A DNA stretch of 64,000 bases from Lysobacter enzymogenes (GCF_023617245.1 NZ_CP067396.1:3534001-3598000), one strand, 5' to 3'; shown: positions 37,622 through 45,781, numbered from the stretch's first letter. Numbers and translations: made by a program. The notes: generated by a model from the letters alone, not told the origin.

Positions 37622-39250
37622 TCAGTCGCCGCAACCGCTCAGCTTGATCCGCTGGCCCGGCTTGACCGCATAGCGCGGCGCCTTCAGCCCGTTGGCCTTG
37701 GCCAGCGCGCGGGTGTCGCAGGAGAACTTCTTGGCCACCTCGGTCAGGGTGTCGCCGCGCTGGATCTTGTAGTCCTTCGGCGTCGCCTTCTTCTTCGGCT
37801 CGGCCTTCGGCGCCGGCGCGGGACGGCCGGTGGCGACGGTGACCGGCACGCCGGCGGCGCTGGTTCCGGCGAACGCGAGCGTTCCGTCCTCGCCCGCGCT
37901 CTGCGCCGGCAGCACGGTCAGCGGGCCGGTGCGCACGATCGCGCTGCTGGCATCGCTGGCGACCAAGGTACGGGCGAGTTCGGCGCGCTTGCCCTGGGTG
38001 CACCAGCGGTTGTACAGGCTCACCATGCGGGTGGTGGCGTTGAGCGTGGTGCCGGCGGACAGGTAGCTGTCGGCCTGGTAGCGCGGATTGAGGTTGCGCA
38101 GCGCGCGCATGTAACCGTCGCGGCTGCCGGCGCCGCCCATGCAGATGGTCAGCTCGTAGATCGAGCTGGACTTGCTCAGGCGCAGCTGGGCCAGCTTGTT
38201 GTCGACCTTGGCGAAGTTCAGCCCGTACTCGCGCGGGTGCAGGAACAGCCACGCGGCGGCGACCACCATCGGCACGTAGTCGCGGGTCTCGGCCGGGAAC
38301 TGGTTGTAGACCGACTCGTCCCAGAAGTTGCGCCCGCCGGAGGCGTTGTTGATCCGCAGCGCGCGGCCCTCGCCGCCGTTGTAGGCGGCCAGCGACATCT
38401 CGATGGAGTTGTTGAGCTGGCCCAGGCGCTCGTTCAAGTACTCGGCCGCGGCCTGCGCGGACTGCTTGGGGTCGTAGCGGGTGTCGAAGCCCGAGCCGTC
38501 GTCGCCGAGGCCGAAGCGCTTGCCGGTGGCGAACATGAACTGCAGCGGGCCGGCGGCGCCGACGCGCGAGGTCGAGTGCACGCGGCCGTTGGATTCCTTG
38601 GCCATGATCCCGAACAGCAGCGCCTCGGGCAGGCCCGCGCGCTGGAACTCCGGCCACATCAGCTGGCGCATGTACTGATAGTTGTCGTAGCTCTGCATCA
38701 GCGGGCCGCGCAGGTCGGTCAGCCAGCGGCGGATGCCGGCCTGCACCGCCGGGTTGTACTGCACCATCTTGACGAAGCGCTGGCCGTCGTCGCTGAGCAG
38801 CGCCGCGGCGCGCGCGGCCTCGGGCACGTCGGCGGCGAGGCCGTCGCTGTCGAGCTGGCCGGCGTCCTCGGCGTCCTCGTCGGTGTTGGCGACCGAGTCG
38901 GCGTTGGCCTTGAGCAGGCGCTTGTAGCCGGCCAGCATGGTGGTCGGCGCGCAGCCCTTCTGCTTGAGGCAGGCGGCGATCACGTCCTCCATGTCCTCCA
39001 GCGCGGCGTCGCTGTCCTGGCGGCCGGTCGGGTCGGCGTTGCGGATCTTGACCAAGGCCGACTGGTAGCGGGTTTCGGCCGACTGCATGCGCTGGGTCAG
39101 CGCGTCGACCGCGGCCTGGTCGCGCTTGGACAGCGCCGCGGCCTGCGGCGAGAGACTGCACAGCGCGAGCGCGGCGGCCAGCGGCGCGACCGCCGCACGG
39201 AAGCCTGCCGGGACGCGCATGGCGCGGGCGGAACGTGAATATGCGGGCAT
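37622..39250 (-). CDS. MltD-like membrane-bound lytic transglycosylase with C-terminal LysM
   Basis: 542 aa. An N-terminal signal peptide (ATG 39250, with ATG 39220 an equally good start) ends near AQAAALS. The SLT domain has catalytic Glu219 in IMAKESNGRVHS, followed by VGAAGPLQFM and LAAYNGGEGRALR. The C-terminal LysM (about 493-537, YKIQRGDTLTEVAKKF) binds peptidoglycan. No lipobox is visible, so attachment to the membrane is uncertain. The family cleaves peptidoglycan to anhydro-muropeptides. Confidence 0.87.
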   Translation of the reverse strand: MPAYSRSARAMRVPAGFRAAVAPLAAALALCSLSPQAAALSKRDQAAVDALTQRMQSAETRYQSALVKIRNADPTGRQDSDAALEDMEDVIAACLKQKGCAPTTMLAGYKRLLKANADSVANTDEDAEDAGQLDSDGLAADVPEAARAAALLSDDGQRFVKMVQYNPAVQAGIRRWLTDLRGPLMQSYDNYQYMRQLMWPEFQRAGLPEALLFGIMAKESNGRVHSTSRVGAAGPLQFMFATGKRFGLGDDGSGFDTRYDPKQSAQAAAEYLNERLGQLNNSIEMSLAAYNGGEGRALRINNASGGRNFWDESVYNQFPAETRDYVPMVVAAAWLFLHPREYGLNFAKVDNKLAQLRLSKSSSIYELTICMGGAGSRDGYMRALRNLNPRYQADSYLSAGTTLNATTRMVSLYNRWCTQGKRAELARTLVASDASSAIVRTGPLTVLPAQSAGEDGTLAFAGTSAAGVPVTVATGRPAPAPKAEPKKKATPKDYKIQRGDTLTEVAKKFSCDTRALAKANGLKAPRYAVKPGQRIKLSGCGD

Positions 39251-39746
39251 GAGGCGTGCAGCAGGTCCTTTTTGCGGGGGGTCAGGGTAACGGCGCGGGT
39301 CCGGGCCCGGCAAGGACCGTGACCACAAGCGGGTTTTCCCGACCGGGCCGGCGGCGGGCGGCGCTTGCGCCGCGGGCCGCGGGATGAAGCGGATTGGACT
39401 GGGCCGGCAGGCCGAAGTTCATACGAATCGGGCACGCGCGCGACCGCGGCGTCTCATCCGGCCATGCTTCGCCGAAATCCCGGCTGCCGCGCTTCGCGGG
39501 CGTTGGCGCCCGTTGCCCCGTCATCGCAATCAAAGCCGAATCCATTCCGTCGCAGCCGTTGCCGTTGATACCGCCGTTGCCCTTGCGCTTTGACGCAACC
39601 CCACGCGAAGCCCCCGCCCCGCAGACCCGGAGGGCGCGCGCATGGATGCGCGCGTGCGCCGTAGGGGCAGGATGCCCCTTACGGCGCATCCCCGCGCAAG
39701 GTGCTGGACTTAGTGGCTTGTGACCTTAAACAAGCGTTTTTCTTTG

Positions 39747-39783
39747 GCTACTTTCTTTTGTCGCGCTGACAAAAGAAAGTAGC
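39747..39783. repeat. Perfect 16-bp inverted repeat GCTACTTTCTTTTGTC
   Basis: Arms 39747-39762 and 39768-39783 with a 5-base loop GCGCT. AT-richer than its surroundings. A T-run exists only inside the stem, so it is a repeat element rather than a plain terminator. Confidence 0.85.
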
Positions 39784-39919
39784 TCGGCCGCTTGCGGACG
39801 AAAGCTTTGGATGGTGGCTTGTCGTCGCGCGACGCATCGGTAACGGCGGAAGCAGCAGCAACGTCAACATGGGTTCCGGCTTTCGCCGGAATGACGGTTA
39901 TGAGGGTGCGTATCCGACT

Positions 39920-40010
39920 GTAGGAGCGGCGCGAGCCGCGACCGCGCCGACTCAACTACGATGAAACTTTCGCAATCGCCGCGATGGCGCGGTCGCGGCT
40001 TGCGCCGCTC
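39920..40010. repeat. REP-like inverted pair, copy 3 (one end degraded)
   Basis: Unit at 39920-39947 and inverted unit at about 39988-40010; the distal end of the second unit has diverged (CTCGTGCG instead of CTCCTACA). Confidence 0.8.
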
Positions 40011-40342
40011 GTGCGCATCCATGCGCACGCCCTCCGGGGCTGCGGAACTACGGCTTCGGGCTTGGGGCGAGCACAGGCAACGGCACAGGCAAGATCAAAA
40101 TGGATTCCGGCTTTCGCCGGAACGACGGGGTATCTGGGATTACGACGCGACTGCGTTGATTCGCTGCAGCCCGCGCCGTTTCCGTCGCCGGATCCGGATC
40201 CGAAACCGGCCCAATCAAAAACTGCGCGAGCGACAACGCGCGCGGCATGCCTCCCCGCCCCGCTTCACGAACCCCACACGCCAGCCGCTAGAATCGGCCT
40301 TCGCGTTTTCCCCAAGCATTCCCCCGAACCACGGAAACGGAC

Positions 40343-41878
40343 ATGGCCCCGACCCCCGGCGATACCCAGAACGACATCCTGATCGGCAAGGCCGTGACCA
40401 CGCCCGACAGCGGGCAGGTGTTCCTGCACACCAAGCTCGGCAACCGCCACGGGCTGGTCGCCGGCGCTACCGGCACCGGCAAGACGGTGACCCTGATGAC
40501 CCTGGCCGAAGGCTTCTCGCGCCAAGGCGTGCCGGTGTTCCTGGCCGACGTGAAGGGCGACGTCGCCGGCCTCGCGGTCGCCGGTGCCGGCAACGACAAG
40601 CTGCAGGCGCGGCTGGGCGAGATCGGCGTCGCCGACTGGGCCCCGCAGGCCAATCCGGTGGTGTTCTGGGACCTGTTCGGCAAGCTCGGCCACCCGGTGC
40701 GCACCACCGTCAGCGAGATGGGCCCGACCCTGCTGGCGCGCATCCTCGAACTCAACGACACCCAGTCCGGCGTGCTCGACATCGTGTTCAAGCTCGCCGA
40801 CGACCGCGGCCTGCTGCTGCTCGACCTGGCCGACCTGCGCGCCCTGCTCGGCCTGGTCGCCGACGAGCGCAAGGACATCTCCACCAGCTACGGCCTGGTC
40901 AGCGCGCAGTCGGTCGGCGCGATCCAGCGCTCGCTGCTGCGCCTGGAGCAGGACGGCGGCGATCATTTCTTCGGCGAGCCGGCGCTGGAGCTGGCCGACC
41001 TGATGCGCACCACCCCCAACGGCCACGGCGTGGTCAACGTGCTCGCCGCCGATTCGCTGATCCTCAAGCCGCGCCTGTATTCGAGCTTCCTGCTGTGGCT
41101 GCTGTCGGAGCTGTTCGAGCAACTGCCCGAAGTCGGCGACCTGGACCGGCCCAAGCTGGTGTTCGTGTTCGACGAGGCCCACCTGCTGTTCGACGACGCC
41201 CCCGCGGCGCTGCAGCAACGCGTCGAGCAGGTGGTGCGGATCATCCGCTCCAAGGGCGTGGGCGTGTACTTCTGCTCGCAGTTCCCCGACGACATCCCCG
41301 ACAACATCCTCGGCCAACTCGGCAACCGCGTGCAGCACGCGCTGCGCGCGTTCACGCCGCGCGATCAGAAAGCCGTGCGCACCGCCGCGGAAACCTTCGT
41401 GCCGAATCCGGCGCTGAACGTGGCCGAGGCCATTTCCAAGCTCGGCACGGGCGAGGCCCTGGTCTCGACACTGCAGGACAAGGGCGTGCCGATGCCGGTC
41501 GAACGCACCCTGGTGGCGCCGCCGCGCTGCCGCATGGGCGCGATCACCGAGGCCGAGCGCGCCCAGGTCCGCGCCGGCAGCCCGATCGGCGGCAAGTACG
41601 ACACCCAGGTCAACCGCGAATCGGCCGCCGAGATGCTGGCCAAGCGCGCCGAAACCGCGGCCGAGCAGGCCAAGGCGCCGCCGGCCAAGACCCGCGAGCA
41701 GGACGACCAAGAGGAAGGCGGCTTCGGCCAGGCGGTCAAGGACGCGGTGTTCGGCACCAAGCGCCGCCAGGGCATGGTCGAGACCATGGCCAAGCAGACC
41801 GCGCGCACCGTCGGCACCCAAGTCGGCCGGCAGATCCTGCGCGGCCTGCTCGGCGGCATTTTCGGCGGCAAGCGCTGA
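40343..41878 (+). CDS. HerA-like P-loop ATPase, DUF853 family
   Basis: 511 aa. Walker A GATGTGKT is at residues 41-48 and Walker B VFVFDEAHLLF places Asp277-Glu278. An arginine-containing C-terminal block (QFPDDIPDNILGQLGNR, near 313-329) fits the HerA/FtsK fold. A charged Ala/Lys-rich segment near 425-460 and a Gly-rich tail (QILRGLLGGIFGGKR) follow. The family is a predicted hexameric translocase or helicase of unknown role. It has no NurA partner next to it, so it is not a classic HerA-NurA repair pair. Confidence 0.85.
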   Translation: MAPTPGDTQNDILIGKAVTTPDSGQVFLHTKLGNRHGLVAGATGTGKTVTLMTLAEGFSRQGVPVFLADVKGDVAGLAVAGAGNDKLQARLGEIGVADWAPQANPVVFWDLFGKLGHPVRTTVSEMGPTLLARILELNDTQSGVLDIVFKLADDRGLLLLDLADLRALLGLVADERKDISTSYGLVSAQSVGAIQRSLLRLEQDGGDHFFGEPALELADLMRTTPNGHGVVNVLAADSLILKPRLYSSFLLWLLSELFEQLPEVGDLDRPKLVFVFDEAHLLFDDAPAALQQRVEQVVRIIRSKGVGVYFCSQFPDDIPDNILGQLGNRVQHALRAFTPRDQKAVRTAAETFVPNPALNVAEAISKLGTGEALVSTLQDKGVPMPVERTLVAPPRCRMGAITEAERAQVRAGSPIGGKYDTQVNRESAAEMLAKRAETAAEQAKAPPAKTREQDDQEEGGFGQAVKDAVFGTKRRQGMVETMAKQTARTVGTQVGRQILRGLLGGIFGGKR

Positions 41879-41890
41879 CGAGCACGAGCC

Positions 41891-41966
41891 AGGAGTGAGC
41901 GTGGAGGAGCGAGGAGTGAGAAAAGGCTCGCTTTCGCTCGCTCCTCGCTCCTCTACGCTCACTCCT
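41891..41966. repeat. Palindromic element, GTGAGCG family, copy 3
   Basis: 30-base arms at 41891-41920 and 41937-41966, with only two non-Watson-Crick positions, both G-U on the plus-strand RNA. It begins 13 bases after the stop of the HerA-like gene and 36 bases before the NlpE-like gene. Confidence 0.88.
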
Positions 41967-42001
41967 CGCTTTCAAACCCGTACCCAGCACAGGAGCTTCA
42001 T

Positions 42002-42496
42002 GTGAATCGCAAACTGCTCGCCCTCGCCTGCCTCGCCGCGCTCGCGTTGAGCGCCTGCAACAAACCCGGCGAGACGCCCGCCGCCGCGCCGGCCGAAACG
42101 CCCAAGGCCGCCGAACCGGCCGCGCCCGCCGAACCCGCGCCGGCCCCCGCCGCCGACGCCGCCCCGGCCGCGTTCGACGCCGCCGCCTTCGCCGGCACTT
42201 TCAGCGGCACCCTGCCCTGCGCCGACTGCAGCGGTATCGACACCAAGCTCGAACTCAAGGCCGACGGCAGCTACGCCCTCAGCGAGAGCTACCAGGGCAA
42301 GAAGGACGGCAACTTCAAGGGCGACGGCACCTGGACCGCGGAAGAGAACGGCAAGCGCGTGCGCCTGGACCCGAACAGCAAGAGCGACGACGACCGTCTG
42401 TTCGAAATCGCGTCCAAGGACGAGATACGCATGCTCGACACCGAGGGCAAGCCGATCGAGTCGCAGCTCAACTACAGCCTCAAGCGCGCGCCGTAA
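42002..42496 (+). CDS. NlpE-like N-terminal domain lipoprotein
   Basis: 164 aa, GTG start. Signal peptide with lipobox LSAC (Cys19), then a Pro/Ala/Glu linker (20-55) and a small beta-barrel domain with the family signature FSGTLPCADCSGIDTKLEL (about 69-87). In NlpE this CxxC-containing domain senses surface contact, copper and lipoprotein stress. Here only the N-terminal domain is present, so signalling by a second domain is absent. Likely outer-membrane anchored. Confidence 0.85.
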   Translation: MNRKLLALACLAALALSACNKPGETPAAAPAETPKAAEPAAPAEPAPAPAADAAPAAFDAAAFAGTFSGTLPCADCSGIDTKLELKADGSYALSESYQGKKDGNFKGDGTWTAEENGKRVRLDPNSKSDDDRLFEIASKDEIRMLDTEGKPIESQLNYSLKRAP

Positions 42497-42517
42497 CCGC
42501 GCGGCGTCGCATCTCCC

Positions 42518-42614
42518 TGTAGGAGCGGCGCGAGCCGCGACCGCGACGCCTCGACTGCGCCGAAACTTGCGCCGCAGTTGGGTTATCGCAGTCGCGGCTC
42601 GCGCCGCTCCTACA
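42518..42614. repeat. REP-like inverted pair, copy 4
   Basis: Units at 42518-42545 and 42587-42614 with a 41-base centre, placed between the NlpE-like gene and greB; one centre substitution (CAGTCG for CGGTCG) distinguishes the second unit. Confidence 0.88.
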
Positions 42615-42703
42615 GGGGGTAAACCGATCTTCACCTCGATTTGCTTGAACCGCGCCGCGGCCTCTGCGATAACGTCGGCCCCGCTGTCGCGAGTACCGCC
42701 ATC

Positions 42704-43216
42704 ATGGGCCGTTGGCGCCCGCCCGCCGAACACAGCACCGCGCTGATCACCCGCGAGGGCCACGCGCGCCTGAAACATGAGCTCGACGAACTGTGGCGGG
42801 TGCGCCGCCCCGAGGTGGTCAAGGCGCTGGCCGCCGCCGCTGCCGAGGGCGACCGCTCCGAGAACGCGGAATACACCTACCGCAAGAAGCAGTTGGCCGA
42901 GATCGACCGGCGCGTGCGCTACCTGAGCAAGCGCCTGCCGCTGTTGCGGGTGATCGAATCCACGCCGAGCGATCCGCAATCGGTGTTCTTCGGCGCCTGG
43001 GTCGAGGTCGAGGACGTCGCCAGCGGCGAGCTGGCGCGCTACCGCATCGTCGGGCCGGACGAGACCGATGCCAGGCTCGGCCATATCAGCATCGATTCGC
43101 CCCTGGCGCGGGCCATGCTCAAGCGTCGCGTCGACGACGAGTTCGAGGCGGTGCTGCCGGCGGGGCCGGCGCGTTTCGCCATCGTCGAGGTCTCGTACGC
43201 CCCGCCTGCCGGCTGA
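42704..43216 (+). CDS. greB: Transcription elongation factor GreB
   Basis: Rescues backtracked RNA polymerase by stimulating transcript cleavage through the secondary channel, 170 aa. The N-terminal coiled coil (ITREGHARLKHELDELW to IDRRVRYLSKRL) has the acidic tip residues in EGDRSENAEY. The C-terminal FKBP-like domain includes YRIVGPDETDARLGHIS and the family end SPLARAMLKRRVDDE. GreB rather than GreA is favoured by the ATKxxYxKRLRxID-like helix (YRKKQLAEIDRRVRYL). Start taken at ATG 42704. Confidence 0.88.
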   Translation: MGRWRPPAEHSTALITREGHARLKHELDELWRVRRPEVVKALAAAAAEGDRSENAEYTYRKKQLAEIDRRVRYLSKRLPLLRVIESTPSDPQSVFFGAWVEVEDVASGELARYRIVGPDETDARLGHISIDSPLARAMLKRRVDDEFEAVLPAGPARFAIVEVSYAPPAG

Positions 43217-43261
43217 AAGGCGCCCGGTTCGCGTCATCGCCCGCGCAGTCGCGCGGCACGA

Positions 43262-43353
43262 CGGTAGGAGCGGCGCGAGCCGCGACAACACGGCTACGAC
43301 GCAAGCTTCGGCGCGGTTGCGTTGTCGCGGTCGCGGCTCGCGCCGCTCCTACA
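43262..43353. repeat. REP-like inverted pair, copy 5
   Basis: Units at 43262-43285 (GGTAGGAGCGGCGCGAGCCG, slightly changed ends) and 43326-43353 between greB and the next, convergent gene. The left unit ends CCGCGACAAC and the centre side of the right unit has GTTGTCGCGG, so the change is mirrored in both arms. Confidence 0.85.
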
Positions 43354-43590
43354 GGGGCTTCGGCCGCGTTCACCGCAGCGGGAACGGCTTACACCGCGAC
43401 GATCCGAGGCCCGCCGCGCGTATCGCAGCGCGGCGTCCCGACCACCCCCGCGACGGGCGCCGGCACCCGGCAGCCGATCAGATCCGGACACCAGGCGCAG
43501 CGCGCCGGCAGGTTGCGCGGCGCGACCGGCGCCGCGACCGGCGAAGCGGCGCGCGCGCCCGGGCTCGTCCGGATCGAGCGCATCGCCGCC

Positions 43591-43995
43591 TCAGCCGCGC
43601 TGCTGCCGGCGCAGGCCGAAATACTGCAGTTCGGCGAACACCGCCACCACCGCCGCCTGCGCGAGCACGAAGGCCACGCCGAGCGGGTTCGGCGCGATCG
43701 CGCCCTGCAACCACACCAGCAACGACGCGGCGACCCAGGCGACGTTGAAGCCGATCAGCGTCCACGCCAGCGGCGCGGCGATCGCGCGCCGGGTCAGGGT
43801 CCAGCCGAGGAAGGCGATCCAGCCCATCAGCACCAGGCCGGCGCCGCGCAGCCAGTCGGCGTCGATCGCGGTCGCGCGCGCCAGCGGTTCGGCGGCCGCC
43901 AGCTGCAACACGCCGGCGGCGCCGGAGACGAGCAGATCGGCCTGCACCACGCGGCGCAGGAACTGGGCGGGTCGGGGATGGGCGGCGATGGCCAT
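43591..43995 (-). CDS. Small four-helix membrane protein, unknown function
   Basis: 134 aa with four predicted membrane helices (about 20-35, 48-66, 73-93, 103-120) and short loops; no catalytic motif recognised. It is divergent from an XRE/MmyB-type regulator 120 bases away, with a palindrome between them, so it is the probable regulatory target. Related small membrane proteins often accompany stress regulators, but I cannot name a family. Confidence 0.68.
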   Translation of the reverse strand: MAIAAHPRPAQFLRRVVQADLLVSGAAGVLQLAAAEPLARATAIDADWLRGAGLVLMGWIAFLGWTLTRRAIAAPLAWTLIGFNVAWVAASLLVWLQGAIAPNPLGVAFVLAQAAVVAVFAELQYFGLRRQQRG

Positions 43996-44064
43996 GGTCG
44001 TTCTCCTGTGGTGTGGGTTCGTCTTCGTTCGCCGCCATCACACCGCTGCGCGCGCGGCGGGTCG

Positions 44065-44081
44065 ATTACCCGCCAGGTAAT
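44065..44081. promoter_or_regulatory. Candidate operator between membrane protein and XRE regulator
   Basis: ATTACC-CGCCA-GGTAAT: perfect 6-bp arms (44065-44070 and 44076-44081) separated by 5 bases, in the short divergent gap and 35 bases before the regulator ATG. The size and placement fit an autoregulated HTH-dimer site. Confidence 0.5.
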
Positions 44082-44115
44082 GCCGGCGCCGGCGGCGCTG
44101 GGCTAAGGTGGCCGC

Positions 44116-44937
44116 ATGAACGACTCGCGCCCCGTGGGCGAGCTGCTGCGCCAATGGCGCCAGCGCCGCCGCCTGACCCAATTCGATCTGGCCGAGATGG
44201 CCGAGATCTCCACCCGCCACGTCAGCTTCATCGAGACCGGGCGCTCGCTGCCGAGCCGGGCCATGCTGCTGCGCCTGGCCGACCGCCTGGACGTGCCGCT
44301 GCGCGAGCGCAATGCCTTGATGACCGCGGCCGGACTGGCGCCGATGTACGCCGAACGCCCGCTCGACCATCCGGCGATGCGCGAGGCCTACGCCGCGGTC
44401 GAACTGGTGTTGTACGCGCACGAACCGCACCCGGCGCTGGCGGTGGACCGGCACTGGAACCTGATCCAGCACAACCGCGCGCTGGCCCCGATGCTGGCCG
44501 GCGTCGCCGACCACCTGCTCGCGCGCCCGGCCAACGTGCTGCGCGCGGCGCTGCACCCCGAAGGCATGGCGCCGGACATCCTCAACTTCGGCGAATGGCG
44601 CGCGCACATCCTGCACCGGCTGCGCCACCAGATCGAAACCAGCGGCGACCCGGTGCTGGAAGCGCTGTACGCCGAACTGCAGGCGTATCCGCCGCCGCCC
44701 GGCCACGATTCCGCCGAGTACGACCCGGCCGAACTCACCGGCGCCGCCCACGTCGCGGTGCCGTGCCGCATGCGCACGCCGTTCGGCGAACTGTCCTTCA
44801 TCAGCACCACCACGGTGTTCGGCACGCCGATGGACGTGACCCTGGCGGAACTGGCGATCGAATCGTTCTTTCCGGCCGATGCGGCCACCGCGAAGGCGAT
44901 GCGCGAGTTCGGCGCGAGCCTGGTGGCGTCTTCGTAG
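44116..44937 (+). CDS. XRE-family regulator with MmyB-like ligand-binding domain
   Basis: 273 aa. The helix-turn-helix occupies residues about 5-65 (LTQFDLAEMAEISTRHVSFIETGRSLPS). The rest is the MmyB-like ligand-binding domain (ALAVDRHWNLIQHNRAL, near 110-126), which in relatives binds fatty-acyl-type ligands and has a PAS-like fold. Regulators of this type usually repress a neighbouring, divergent gene; here that is the four-helix membrane protein rather than the commonly seen dehydrogenase. Confidence 0.87.
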   Translation: MNDSRPVGELLRQWRQRRRLTQFDLAEMAEISTRHVSFIETGRSLPSRAMLLRLADRLDVPLRERNALMTAAGLAPMYAERPLDHPAMREAYAAVELVLYAHEPHPALAVDRHWNLIQHNRALAPMLAGVADHLLARPANVLRAALHPEGMAPDILNFGEWRAHILHRLRHQIETSGDPVLEALYAELQAYPPPPGHDSAEYDPAELTGAAHVAVPCRMRTPFGELSFISTTTVFGTPMDVTLAELAIESFFPADAATAKAMREFGASLVASS

Positions 44938-45335
44938 CGCCGGCGGCGAGGCGCGCCGGCCCCAAGGCTGCGCGCGCCCAGGCTTCGTACGCCTAGCACC
45001 TCGCCTCGCAGGCCGCCCCCATCACCCCGCACGTCCATACCCCGTCATTCCGGCGTCCTCCGAAATGACAAGTTGGGTGGCTTCATTCGTCGGCGCGCAG
45101 CGCCCGCCGGGACAGCAGGTGGCGTCGTAGCGCCATTGCCGCGGTCGCGGCTCGCGCCGCTCCTACCGTCGGAAGCGAACCCGCATGAGCCCCTGTAGGA
45201 GCGGCGCGAGCCGCGACCGCGACACCGCGCCTGCGACGCCACGCCCCGGCATCGCCCGATACCGTCCGTCGGCCCGCACCCGAATATTTTACCAATCGGT
45301 TGACAGTCGCCCGCCCCGGGCGGATATTCAACCAC
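44938..45335. other. 398-base gap with REP-like pair upstream of ArsR gene
   Basis: No gene supported. It holds an outward-facing REP-like pair (45140-45221), a fragment of the CATTCCGG-type repeat near 45043-45066, and the probable promoter and operator region of the ArsR gene. Confidence 0.6.
45140..45221. repeat. REP-like pair, opposite arrangement, copy 6
   Basis: Reverse unit (45140-45167) first, forward unit (45194-45221) second, so the pair is arranged tail-to-tail with respect to the other copies. The GGAGCGGCGC ends face inward. Confidence 0.85.
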
Positions 45336-45344
45336 ATGGTTGAA
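45327..45344. promoter_or_regulatory. Palindromic operator overlapping the ArsR start codon
   Basis: TTCAACCA-CA-TGGTTGAA: perfect 8-bp arms with a 2-base centre, directly over the ATG at 45336. A second weaker half (ACCAATCGGTTGAC) lies at about 45290-45304. Both fit autoregulation by the winged-helix protein encoded here. Confidence 0.65.
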
Positions 45345-45755
45345 CATGACTCCCAACGGCTCGACGCCGTCTTCCAGGCCCTCGCCGACCCCACCCGCCG
45401 GGCGATGCTGCGCCAGCTCGCCGACGGCGAACGCAAGGTCGGCGAACTCGCCGAGCCCTACGCCATGACCCTCGCCGCCGCCTCCAAGCACATCAAGGCG
45501 CTGGAACGCGCCGGGCTGGTGCGGCGCGAGGTGCGCGGGCGCATCCACGTCTGCCGCCTCGACGCGCAGCCGCTGTACGGCGGCTTCGAGTGGCTGCGCC
45601 ATTACGAACGCTTCTGGAACCAGCGCCTGGACGACCTGGAAGCGCTGCTGCGCGCCGAAGACGACGCCAGCCGCCGTGCACCCGCGCCGGCAGCGCCGAC
45701 ATCCGCCGCGTCCGCCGAACCGCCCCGCCCATCGCGGCGCAAGCCGCGTCCCTGA
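45336..45755 (+). CDS. ArsR/SmtB-type winged-helix repressor
   Basis: 139 aa. Winged helix (DAVFQALADPTRRAMLRQLADGE, then LAAASKHIKALERAGLV), residues about 8-85, followed by WLRHYERFWNQRLDDLEALL and a Pro/Ser/Ala tail. The Cys metal-sensor motif of classic ArsR proteins is absent. It belongs to the non-metal group that pairs with SRPBCC proteins. The next gene starts 26 bases downstream, so the two form an operon. Confidence 0.88.
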   Translation: MVEHDSQRLDAVFQALADPTRRAMLRQLADGERKVGELAEPYAMTLAAASKHIKALERAGLVRREVRGRIHVCRLDAQPLYGGFEWLRHYERFWNQRLDDLEALLRAEDDASRRAPAPAAPTSAASAEPPRPSRRKPRP

Positions 45756-45781
45756 CCCGCCACGCCTCCCCGGAGACCGCC

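Larger units (their letters stand above)
39251..40342. other. 1.1-kb gene-free region with several repeat families
   Basis: The longest non-coding stretch in the window. Short frames here lack any family signature and cross palindromes. It holds a perfect 16-bp inverted repeat (39747-39783), two CATTCCGGCGAAAG-type units (39871-39897, 40100-40128) and an REP-like pair (39920-40010). Whether it contains a small RNA cannot be judged by eye. Confidence 0.65.

Noticed and set aside
39282..39955. Several frames of 60-135 codons in the gap after the transglycosylase
   Set aside because: They cross palindromic repeats, overlap one another on both strands and lack ribosome sites or conserved features.
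40343..42496. HerA-like ATPase considered as part of an anti-phage defence system
   Set aside because: No nuclease, Sir2 or other known defence partner is adjacent; the neighbours are an envelope lipoprotein and greB.
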